NCBI GenBank assembly: GCA_021795095.1
Contig: JAJYPU010000006.1
Coordinates: 1 to 45,455, forward strand
From: Actinomycetes bacterium
GTDB lineage: Bacteria > Actinomycetota > Acidimicrobiia > Acidimicrobiales > RAAP-2
Length of the DNA stretch: 45,455 nt
Direction of reading: 5' to 3'
Below are positions 15,454 to 22,671 of this stretch, piece by piece; the stretch's first letter is position 1, and every line of letters begins with the position of its first letter. The notes under the pieces are model-generated. The model was not told where the DNA came from. It was given only the letters and a program-made list of their open reading frames with translations, and did not search any database. The translations under genes were made by a program, and so were the position numbers.

Positions 15454-17476
15454 ACTCGGCCTGGGCCGAGAACTCGGTCACCGGCTGGACGCGGCGCCAG
15501 CGGCGGTCCGTGCCGAGCACCCACGTGAACTCGTCGTCGCGCCAGGTGACCTCGAAGGCGTCGCGCAACTCGTCACGCAGTGCGTGGTCCTCGATTGGCA
15601 CGAGCACCTCGACGCGACGGTCCAGGTTGCGCTCCATCAGGTCCGCCGAGCCCATGTAGACCGACGAGCTCTCCTCGCCGGGGTTGCCGAAGATGAAGAC
15701 GCGCGAATGCTCGAGGAACTCGCCCACCAGACTGCGCACCGCGATCGTCCCCGAGAGGCCGGTCACCCCTGGGCGCAGGCAGCAGAGCGTGCGCACCGCC
15801 AGGCGAATCGGCACGCGCGCGTCACTCGCTTCGTAGAGCGCGTCGATGATCGCGGGGTCGGTGAGCCCGTTCACCTTCATGTCGATGCGGCCCTGCATTC
15901 CGCGGTCGCGTTGGCCATTGATCAGTTCGATGATCCGCGTACGGGTCATCGTCGGGCTGACGATGATCTTCTCGTAGTCGGCGTTGCGCGCAAAGCCGGT
16001 GAGGAAGTTGAAGAGCTCCCCCACGTCGTGAGTGATGGCCGAGTCCGCCGTGAGCAGCCCGAAGTCCTCGTAGTTGCGTGCGGTCTTGGAGTTGTAGTTC
16101 CCCGTGGCGATGTGCGCGTAGCGCACGGTCCGGTCGCCTTCGCTTCGCACGACGAGCGCCGTCTTGGAGTGAGTCTTTAGGCCAACGACGCCGTAGACGA
16201 CGTGGACGCCAGCATCCTCGAGGGCCTTGGCCCACTCGATGTTGGCCGCTTCGTCAAAGCGCGCCTTCAGCTCGACGAGCGCCACGACCTGCTTGCCCCG
16301 CTCCGCGGCGCGGATCAGCGAGCCGACCACCGGCGAGTCGCCCGAGGTTCGGTAGAGCGTCTGCTTGATGGCGACGACCTTGGGATCGTCGGCCGCCTGT
16401 GCGATGAACATCTCCACGGAGTCGCTGAACGACTCGTAGGGGTGGTGCAAGAGCAGGTCGCCGTCTCGGATGACGGCGAACACGTCGCCGACGTGGTCCC
16501 CCTCGAGCAGTCGTGGCGGGGTCAGCGGCGACCACCCCTCGCCCTTTAAGTCGGGTCGGTCGAACTCATAGAGGCTCCACAGGTCGTGTAGGCCGAGTGG
16601 TGCGTCGGACACGTAGACGTTCTCGTGGTTGAGCTCGAGCTGCTCGACGAGCAGGTCGAGGAACTCGGCCGACATCCCGCGCAGGATCTCCACGCGCAAC
16701 GCCTCACCGAAGCGCCGACGTCGCAGCTCGACCTCGAGGGCCACGAGCAAGTCGTCCGCCTCGTCCTCTTCCAAGGTCAGGTCGGCGTTTCGCGTCACGC
16801 GGAACAGGTCGGCCCGGCCAATCGACATGCCCGGGAAGAGACGACCGAGATTGGCCACGATCAGCTCCTCGATCAGGCACCAGCGACCCGGCCCGGCGGG
16901 CAGGAATCGCGGCAGCGAGCTCGGCACCTTCACCCGGGCGCTGCGCTCCTCGCCGGTCTCGGCGTCGCGCACCGCGACCGCGATGTTGAGCGACAGGTTC
17001 GAGATCATGGGGAACGGGTGACCCGGATCGACGGCGAGGGGCGTGAGGACCGGGTACACGTTCTGCTCGAAGTACCGGTTGAGCCGCGCGTGCTCCTCCA
17101 CGTCAAGGTCGGCGTAGTGGATGATGGTGATTTCTGCCCGCGCCAGTTCGGGCAGGAGGCCATCGAGGACGATCCGGTCCTGGCGCTCGATGAGCGCCAG
17201 GACGCGCTCTCGGATGGCGTTCAGCTGCTGACGGGGTCGAACCCCGTCCACCGAGGGCGTCTGAACGCCCGCTGCGACCTTGTCCTGGAGGCTGACGACC
17301 CGCACCTGGAAAAACTCGTCGATCATGTCGGCAAAGATCGCAACGAACTTGCAGCGTTCCAAGATGGGCAGGCGCTGGTCCTCGGCGAGGTCGAGCAGCC
17401 GCGCGCCGAACTCCAAGCGCGAGAGCTCGCGACTCGAGAATCGTTCGGGGCCGAAGGCCTGAACGTCGAAACTCAC
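15407..17476 (-). CDS. ppk: polyphosphate kinase 1
   Basis: Reversibly polymerises the terminal phosphate of ATP into polyphosphate. Seen: 689 aa, essentially the length of E. coli PPK; N-terminal helical domain beginning FSSRELSRLEFGARLLDLAE, and two phospholipase-D-like C-terminal domains. The catalytic segments are present: GLKTHSKTALVVR and RYAHIATGNYNSKT, which carry the two conserved His, and the DIMKVN-like stretch GRIDMKVNGLTD. GTG start at 17476 with a purine-rich GAGAGGCGGGG upstream. Divergent from the SEDS gene at 17527, with which it seems to share an overlapping -10. Polyphosphate and the stringent response enzyme Rel both occur in this window. Confidence 0.96.
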   Translation of the reverse strand: MSFDVQAFGPERFSSRELSRLEFGARLLDLAEDQRLPILERCKFVAIFADMIDEFFQVRVVSLQDKVAAGVQTPSVDGVRPRQQLNAIRERVLALIERQDRIVLDGLLPELARAEITIIHYADLDVEEHARLNRYFEQNVYPVLTPLAVDPGHPFPMISNLSLNIAVAVRDAETGEERSARVKVPSSLPRFLPAGPGRWCLIEELIVANLGRLFPGMSIGRADLFRVTRNADLTLEEDEADDLLVALEVELRRRRFGEALRVEILRGMSAEFLDLLVEQLELNHENVYVSDAPLGLHDLWSLYEFDRPDLKGEGWSPLTPPRLLEGDHVGDVFAVIRDGDLLLHHPYESFSDSVEMFIAQAADDPKVVAIKQTLYRTSGDSPVVGSLIRAAERGKQVVALVELKARFDEAANIEWAKALEDAGVHVVYGVVGLKTHSKTALVVRSEGDRTVRYAHIATGNYNSKTARNYEDFGLLTADSAITHDVGELFNFLTGFARNADYEKIIVSPTMTRTRIIELINGQRDRGMQGRIDMKVNGLTDPAIIDALYEASDARVPIRLAVRTLCCLRPGVTGLSGTIAVRSLVGEFLEHSRVFIFGNPGEESSSVYMGSADLMERNLDRRVEVLVPIEDHALRDELRDAFEVTWRDDEFTWVLGTDRRWRRVQPVTEFSAQAEFKRRALVRARALSTH

Positions 17477-17514
17477 TGGCCCCGCCTCTCTCAGTATTTC
17501 GCCCTTCCTACGAC

Positions 17515-17521
17515 TACTCTA
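17515..17521. promoter_or_regulatory. overlapping divergent -10 elements (SEDS gene and ppk)
   Basis: TACTCTA reads as TACTCT on the plus strand (six bases before the ATG at 17527) and TAGAGT on the minus strand (17521-17516), which would give ppk a leader of about 33 bases with a ribosome site. The geometry matches the 9342-9348 element. Confidence 0.45.
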
Positions 17522-17526
17522 AGAGG

Positions 17527-18897
17527 ATGGCGAAGCAGATGCGCGCTCTGACGCCCCCGACGCCTCTGGAGTCCGGAGAGAGCGAGCGCGCCCGACGCTC
17601 GACCGAGCTCGGACTCATGGCGTTGGCCTGGGTCATCTCCGCGTCGTTCTACGTGCTCGCGTGGCTCGGCGCAGTCGGGCACCTGCCGCCCGACCTGTGG
17701 CTCTTCCTCGTGGCGATCGTGGCGATCTCGCTCATGATGCACGCGGCGATCCGCATCTACGCGCCCCAGGCGTCCCAGGTGCTGTTGCCCATCGCGACGC
17801 TGCTCAATGGGATCGGCTACGTCGAGATCGCGCGCTGGGACCCGCACCAGGCCGCCTACCAGTCACTCTGGTTCCTCGTGAGCGCCATCGGGCTCATACT
17901 CACCCTCGCGCTGGTGCGCCACGTGCGCGACCTCGACCGCTACCGCTACCTCTCGCTCGTGGGCGCCATCGGGCTCCTGCTGCTGCCACTCGTGCCGGGG
18001 CTCGGAATAAGCGTGGGCGGCGCCCGACTGTGGATCGGGCTCGGACCGATTACCTTCCAGCCGGTCGAGGTCGCCAAGATCCTCCTCGCCTTCTTCTTCG
18101 CCTCCTACTTCGCCGCCAATCGCGACCTATTGTCCACCCCGACCCAGCGAATCGGCCGACGCTTGATCGTCCCGCCGCGAACCCTGCTACCCATCCTCGC
18201 GGCGTGGGGCTTCGCCATGGTGATCCTCGGCGCCGAGAACGACATCGGCTTCGCCATGCTGCTCTTCGCCCTCTTCGTCGCGATGCTCTGGGTGACGACG
18301 GGGCTGAAGACCTACGTCGCGATCAGCGTCGCGTTGTTCATCGCCGGTGCCTTGTTCGCGGCTAAGTACTTCACCCAGGTCTCTGCGCGCGTGAGCCTCT
18401 GGATCGACCCGTGGTCAGCGAAGAACTTCGCATTCTCCCACCAGCTCGCCTACGGCTGGTTCTCCCTCGCCGCGGGCGGCATCACGGGAACGGGTCTCGG
18501 ACTCGGCCAGTCCGGGACGATTCCCGAGATCACGTCGGACATGATCATCGCCGCCGTCGGCGAGGAGCTCGGCCTGCTCGGCATCATCGTCGTACTGAGC
18601 CTGTTCGTGCTCTTTGTCGGAGAGGGCTTCCGCATCGCCCAGCGCGCCCACTCGGACTACGTGCGCCTTGCGGCCACCGCGCTCACGGCCGTCGTCGGGC
18701 TCCAGGCCTTTTTCATCATGGCTGGGGTCCTACGGCTCCTGCCCTTCACCGGCATCACGCTGCCGTTCATGGCCTACGGCGGCAGCTCGCTCGTGGCCAA
18801 CTACATCATCGTCGCGTTGCTCCTGCGGATCTCCCACGAGAACAACCTCGACCTGCGCGGCGGGGCGATCCGCCGCGTTGAGTTCAAGCGTCGTTAA
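17527..18897 (+). CDS. SEDS-family peptidoglycan polymerase (FtsW/RodA, Rv0017c type)
   Basis: Membrane glycosyltransferase that polymerises lipid II for wall elongation or division, normally with a class B penicillin-binding protein. Seen: 456 aa, twelve hydrophobic segments; NGIGYVEIARW, the hallmark GLGPITFQPVEVAKILLAFF, GAENDIGFAMLLF, GTGLGLGQSGTIPEITSDMI and the closing PFMAYGGSSLVANY. The longer N-terminus matches the actinobacterial RodA form. Odd: the extracellular loop at 292-300 reads WIDPWSAKN and lacks the second Asp-Pro (as in FtsW WEDPFG) that carries the catalytic Asp. No PBP gene is adjacent. TACTCT plus six bases precedes the ATG; M5 is an alternative start. The 3' end overlaps the convergent BFN gene by 14 bases. 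Confidence 0.9.
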   Translation: MAKQMRALTPPTPLESGESERARRSTELGLMALAWVISASFYVLAWLGAVGHLPPDLWLFLVAIVAISLMMHAAIRIYAPQASQVLLPIATLLNGIGYVEIARWDPHQAAYQSLWFLVSAIGLILTLALVRHVRDLDRYRYLSLVGAIGLLLLPLVPGLGISVGGARLWIGLGPITFQPVEVAKILLAFFFASYFAANRDLLSTPTQRIGRRLIVPPRTLLPILAAWGFAMVILGAENDIGFAMLLFALFVAMLWVTTGLKTYVAISVALFIAGALFAAKYFTQVSARVSLWIDPWSAKNFAFSHQLAYGWFSLAAGGITGTGLGLGQSGTIPEITSDMIIAAVGEELGLLGIIVVLSLFVLFVGEGFRIAQRAHSDYVRLAATALTAVVGLQAFFIMAGVLRLLPFTGITLPFMAYGGSSLVANYIIVALLLRISHENNLDLRGGAIRRVEFKRR

Positions 18898-19369
18898 ACG
18901 GTTCGAGGATGCTCTCGAGGCACAGGATCGGTGCCACGACCGGCTGACGCAGGGCCAGGATCAACGCGTCGCTCGTGCGACAGTCCACCACCTCGCGGCC
19001 CCGCGGGGTCATCAGGTCGAGTTCCGCGTAGAAGATCCCGGCTTCGTGGCGCACAATTTTGGCGGCGATGACGTCGGTCTGAAGCCGCGTGAGCACCGTC
19101 GAGAACAACTCGTGAGTGCTCGGACGGCGTCCCGCGCGGTTGAACAGCGCGGCGTGCAGCGCCGTCGCGTCAGCGAGGGCCATAGGGATCGAGACGTTGC
19201 GGTAGGGGGCTTCGGCCTCCATGAGGTGCACGAGGGGCGATGCATCACCGAGGTCGAAGAGCACCGATTCGACGTGCACGACCCGGAACGTCTCGACCAG
19301 CCGGTCCGCCGGCTTGACGTAGGGCATCGGCGTCGCGTCGCCACCGACCGCCTCGACCTCGTCACTCAC
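18884..19369 (-). CDS. bifunctional nuclease-like protein (DUF151/BFN)
   Basis: Protein of the BFN/DUF151 family, first described as nucleases in plants and widespread in bacteria with uncertain function. Seen: 161 aa with VHLMEAEAPYRNVSIPMALADATAL, here cited as separate stretches VHLMEAE and RNVSIPM, then RRPSTHELFSTVLTRLQ and the diagnostic VDCRTSDALILALRQ near the C-terminus. GTG start overlaps the rodA stop (GTGA), so it is the last gene of the long rel-to-BFN run. Nuclease activity is an assumption from family naming; its position beside cell-wall genes gives no clear clue. Confidence 0.85.
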   Translation of the reverse strand: MSDEVEAVGGDATPMPYVKPADRLVETFRVVHVESVLFDLGDASPLVHLMEAEAPYRNVSIPMALADATALHAALFNRAGRRPSTHELFSTVLTRLQTDVIAAKIVRHEAGIFYAELDLMTPRGREVVDCRTSDALILALRQPVVAPILCLESILEPFNDA

Positions 19370-20508
19370 GACCCACCCCTACGCCTCGACACCGACAGCA
19401 CGAGCCCGCCCGCGCTGTAGAACACGAGCACGGCGGACCCGCCGTAGCTGAGCAGCGGCAGCGGGATGCCCGTCACCGGCATGATACCCATCGTCATTCC
19501 GATGTTCTCAAAGCAGCTGAAGGCGAAGAAGATGAATACGCCCAGACCGAGAACGCGACCCATCGTGTCCTTGGCCGTGCGACCGATCCTGAACATGCGA
19601 AAAGCCACGAAGGCGAGCAACAGCACGATCGCGACCGAGCCGATGAAGCCCAGCTGCTCACCGATAGCGGTGAAGATGAAGTCGGTGCGCTGCTCGGGGA
19701 CGTAGCCGAGCACCGTCTGGAGCCCCTGGAAGAGCCCGGCACCGTGCAGGCCACCCGAACCGATCGCGCTCTTGGCGTTGGAGACCTCGTAGATCAGCGG
19801 CGCGAGCGCCGGGTTGGTCGAGTTCTGGTTGAGAAACGAGACGAAGCGGTCGACCTGGTACTTGTGCAGCAGGTCGAAGTAGACCGCCCCGGCGACTCCC
19901 ACCGAGCCGATGATCGCGAGGAAGGTCATGAACCGCGGTGGAACCCCGGCGATCACCATCATCGCCGCGACCACCAAGACGATGATGATCGCGGTACCGA
20001 GGTCCGGCTGGAGCACGATCAGCAGCAGCGGCGTGCCACCCATGACGAGGATTCGCAACACGTCGTACATCGTCAGGCCATCGGCGCGTCGCTGGGTATA
20101 CGTCGAGACCGCGAGGATCATGACCAGCACCGTGAACTCGCTCGGCTGAAACTGGATGAATCCGAGGTTGTACCACCGCTGCGCGCCGAGGGCGCTCTGG
20201 CCGGCGACGAACACCCCCGCGAGGGCGAATAGTGAGATCACGTAGAGCGGCGTGGCGAGGATCTCGAGGCGCCGGTAGTCGATCCGCGAGATCGCCCACA
20301 TGACGACAATGCCCACCACCACGAAGATGCCCTGGCGTTCGAGGTAGTAGTGCGGGTTGTAGCCGGCGTTCACGAGCGCGGTGCGCGTCGCGGAGTAGAT
20401 CATCACCACCCCGATCAGACCCAGCACGACAAGACCCAGGAAAAGGCTCCGGTCCATGGACTCGCGGCTGCGCATCCGCGTCGTGATGGCGTTGAGGGTG
20501 TCGCTCAC
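19366..20508 (-). CDS. rodA: SEDS-family protein RodA-like
   Basis: Second SEDS glycosyltransferase of the window, 380 aa with about ten membrane segments. Seen: GLIGVVMIYSATRT at the start, YNLGFIQFQPSEF, VLQPDLGTAIII, YVPEQRTDFIFTAIGEQLG and PLLSYGGSAVL, all typical of RodA. Odd: in the loop KYQVDRFVSFLNQNSTNP the catalytic Asp of the SDPLG motif of E. coli RodA (Asp262) aligns with Asn232, and the following G-x-G-Y is replaced by ALAPLIY. Elongasome polymerisation is the expected role, but activity should not be assumed. GTG start overlaps the aroE stop and its own stop overlaps the BFN start. MltG, two genes upstream, is another peptidoglycan enzyme, which supports a wall role. Confidence 0.9.
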   Translation of the reverse strand: MSDTLNAITTRMRSRESMDRSLFLGLVVLGLIGVVMIYSATRTALVNAGYNPHYYLERQGIFVVVGIVVMWAISRIDYRRLEILATPLYVISLFALAGVFVAGQSALGAQRWYNLGFIQFQPSEFTVLVMILAVSTYTQRRADGLTMYDVLRILVMGGTPLLLIVLQPDLGTAIIIVLVVAAMMVIAGVPPRFMTFLAIIGSVGVAGAVYFDLLHKYQVDRFVSFLNQNSTNPALAPLIYEVSNAKSAIGSGGLHGAGLFQGLQTVLGYVPEQRTDFIFTAIGEQLGFIGSVAIVLLLAFVAFRMFRIGRTAKDTMGRVLGLGVFIFFAFSCFENIGMTMGIMPVTGIPLPLLSYGGSAVLVFYSAGGLVLSVSRRRGGS

Positions 20509-21278
20509 CGGATCGCCTCAAGCAGGGCAGCGCCGTCGATGGGCACCTCAAACCACCACGAGAGCTGCCGGGCGGCCTGGTACGCCAACATCGCAAGACC
20601 GTTCACCACTCGACAACCACTCTCTTCATACTGCGCCAACCAGGGCGAGATCCGTGGCTCATACGTTATATCGACGGCCACCGCAGCGGACTTCGTGACG
20701 ACGGGCGTCGCGATCGCCCGGCCGCTGACCGGCGTCGTGTTGACCACGAGATCGACGGGCTCATCACCGCTGACACCCTCGTGGACGACGTCGTAGGCCG
20801 CCGCGAGGGCCAGGACCGACGCCGCGGTCCGCCCGACCACGTCGATGCGGCGCGCGCCCGATGCGGCCAGCGCGTCGACGATCGCGCGCGCCGCGCCCCC
20901 GGCGCCGAACACGACAACGGCGCGGCCCTTAACGTCGAACCCGAGCTCGCCAACGAGCGCGTCGACGAACCCGAGGCCGTCGGTGTTCGCACCCTCGACG
21001 CGCCCGTCTCGCACGAGCAGCGAGTTCACGGCCCCTACGCGCGCCGCGGTCTCGTCGAGCTCATCACAGAGCCCGACCACCTGGGTCTTGAGGGGCATCG
21101 TCACCGATAGCGCGTCGTAGTCGTCGAGCAATGCGGCCACGCGCGCGAGGTCGCCGCTCGCCACCTCGATGCGCGTCGAGGTCCCCGCGACCCCGGCGAT
21201 GGCCAACCCCGCCTCGTGCAGCTGGGGCGAGAGGGAGTGGGCGATCGGTGAGCCGATCACCCCGAGGCGCCAGCTCAC
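20505..21278 (-). CDS. aroE: shikimate dehydrogenase
   Basis: NADPH-dependent reduction of 3-dehydroshikimate in the shikimate pathway. Seen: 257 aa with the N-terminal substrate domain (VIGSPIAHSLSP), catalytic Lys in SVTMPLKTQ, catalytic Asp in GANTDGLGF, NADP loop VVFGAGGAARA, VVGRT and the C-terminal GLAMLAYQAARQ. The GTG at 21278 is chosen because it overlaps the mltG stop as GTGA; a longer frame runs antisense-like through mltG and was rejected. Order mltG-aroE is conserved with Rv2553c-Rv2552c. Confidence 0.94.
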   Translation of the reverse strand: MSWRLGVIGSPIAHSLSPQLHEAGLAIAGVAGTSTRIEVASGDLARVAALLDDYDALSVTMPLKTQVVGLCDELDETAARVGAVNSLLVRDGRVEGANTDGLGFVDALVGELGFDVKGRAVVVFGAGGAARAIVDALAASGARRIDVVGRTAASVLALAAAYDVVHEGVSGDEPVDLVVNTTPVSGRAIATPVVTKSAAVAVDITYEPRISPWLAQYEESGCRVVNGLAMLAYQAARQLSWWFEVPIDGAALLEAIR

Positions 21279-22261
21279 CCGAACCCGTTCGTCACTGCAC
21301 GGCGTTCGTTGGCCATCTGCTGGGCGAAGGTCGTCGCGAATGCCTCGGTGCCCGAGCGATCCACGACGGTGAAGTACAGCCAAGGGCCCGGCGGCGGGTT
21401 GAGCACGGCCTTGATGGCGTCCGGGGAGACGGTGCAGATGGGCGTCGGCGTGAGCCCGGCGACCAGATAGGTGTTGTAGGGCGACTTGGTCTCCAGCATC
21501 GCGTGGGTGACCGTGCCGCCGTCCAGTCCGAGGGCGTAGAGCACCGTCGCATCCATCTGCAGCGGACCGCCCCGGGCGAGGCGGTTAAAGATCACGCGGG
21601 CGACCTTGGGCATGTTCCGAGGGTAGTAGCCCTCCTTGTCGACGATCGACGCGGCGATGATCAGCTGATAGGCGCTCAGACCGTCTCGCGTCGTGCTCGG
21701 CGTGAGCCCGAGTGCCGCGGCCTGGGCCGAAAAGGTGGCCGTCATCTCCCCGAGGAGACCTTTCGGCGTCGTCTGGGGCGTGATCCGGTACTGGCCGGCG
21801 CCGATCAGCCCCTCGAGGGAGCCGTCGGGGTGGAAGGGATTCGTCGCGGCGGCGGCCGTCGCGGCGGTGACGAAGTGATCGGCGTAGATTGCCCCCTCGC
21901 GCGCGGCGACCTGCAGGGCGACCTCGTGCAGCGTGAGGCCGGGCACCACCGTGATCACCGGGGACGACAAGACGCCTTTCACCGCGGCGAAGGACGAGTT
22001 CTGGTGGAGCCGGTAGGTGCCGGGGTAGACGGTCGGCGCGCCGAGAATGAGGTCGAGGCGGAAAGCGAACGGGCTCGCGATCACCCCCTTGCTATGCAGT
22101 TTCCCGGCGACCGTCGCGAGTGAGTCCCCCGGTTGCACGGTGACGCTCACCAGTCGCCCGGGTCCCCCGAGCGGGTACGCCTGGAGCAGGAACCACCCCG
22201 TGACGACGATGCAGACACCGAGAATGCTCGCGAGGACCCACCGCAGCGCTTTACTGAGCAC
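21275..22261 (-). CDS. mltG: endolytic murein transglycosylase
   Basis: Membrane-anchored enzyme that cleaves nascent glycan strands and sets their length. Seen: 328 aa with one N-terminal membrane helix (about residues 6-28), a LysM-like region (VTVQPGDSLATVAGKLHSKG), and a YceG domain with IIAASIVDKEGYY carrying the conserved catalytic Glu, VARVIFNRLA, LQMDATVLYALG, SPYNTYLVAGLTPTPI and LYFTVVD. GTG start overlaps the end of ruvX by 11 bases. The neighbouring rodA-like gene and this enzyme probably act in the same envelope process. Confidence 0.93.
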   Translation of the reverse strand: MLSKALRWVLASILGVCIVVTGWFLLQAYPLGGPGRLVSVTVQPGDSLATVAGKLHSKGVIASPFAFRLDLILGAPTVYPGTYRLHQNSSFAAVKGVLSSPVITVVPGLTLHEVALQVAAREGAIYADHFVTAATAAAATNPFHPDGSLEGLIGAGQYRITPQTTPKGLLGEMTATFSAQAAALGLTPSTTRDGLSAYQLIIAASIVDKEGYYPRNMPKVARVIFNRLARGGPLQMDATVLYALGLDGGTVTHAMLETKSPYNTYLVAGLTPTPICTVSPDAIKAVLNPPPGPWLYFTVVDRSGTEAFATTFAQQMANERRAVTNGFG

Positions 22262-22667
22262 GAAGACCGTCGAGATAGTGCTGGAGCAGCACGACCGCGG
22301 CCGCGCTGTCGACCCGATCGCGGTGATCGGCCGAGCGGTGACCCGCGGCGTGCAGTCCCCTCGTCGCTTCGTGGGTGGTCAGGCGCTCGTCCCACTGGAT
22401 GACCGTCGAGCGGTGCAACGCGGCCCGCAGCTCATGAAACATCCCGTCGGCCAAGACCGTGCTCGCCGTCTCGCGACCAGAGAGCGCCACGGGGCGGCCG
22501 ACCACGACCAGGTCGACGGACTCGTCGTCGACGATCTGGCCGATGAGCACGAGCAACGAGTCGTCCACAGCCAGGGCCGGGCGCGGGAAGGCCATCGTGC
22601 GCGCCGAGTCGCTGATCGCGACGCCGCAGCGCTTCGAGCCGGGATCGAGTCCGAGAATGCGTCCCAC
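22251..22667 (-). CDS. ruvX: RuvX/YqgF-family putative Holliday junction resolvase
   Basis: RNase H-fold nuclease of the YqgF family, linked to 16S rRNA 5' end maturation and possibly junction resolution. Seen: 138 aa with GLDPGSKRCGVAISD (first catalytic Asp), VDLVVVGRPVALSG, and VIQWDERLTTHEA (catalytic Glu region) followed by DRVDSAAAVVLL with the last acidic residue. GTG at 22667 is chosen because the conserved first strand begins there; a longer frame overlaps alaS with no conserved residues. It starts four bases after alaS, matching the conserved alaS-yqgF-mltG order of many bacteria. Confidence 0.92.
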   Translation of the reverse strand: MGRILGLDPGSKRCGVAISDSARTMAFPRPALAVDDSLLVLIGQIVDDESVDLVVVGRPVALSGRETASTVLADGMFHELRAALHRSTVIQWDERLTTHEATRGLHAAGHRSADHRDRVDSAAAVVLLQHYLDGLRAQ

Positions 22668-22671
22668 TGCG

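Noticed and set aside
21280..21291. CGAACCCGTTCG as a second LexA box
   Set aside because: The half-sites are separated by two bases, not four, and it lies inside the 3' end of mltG.
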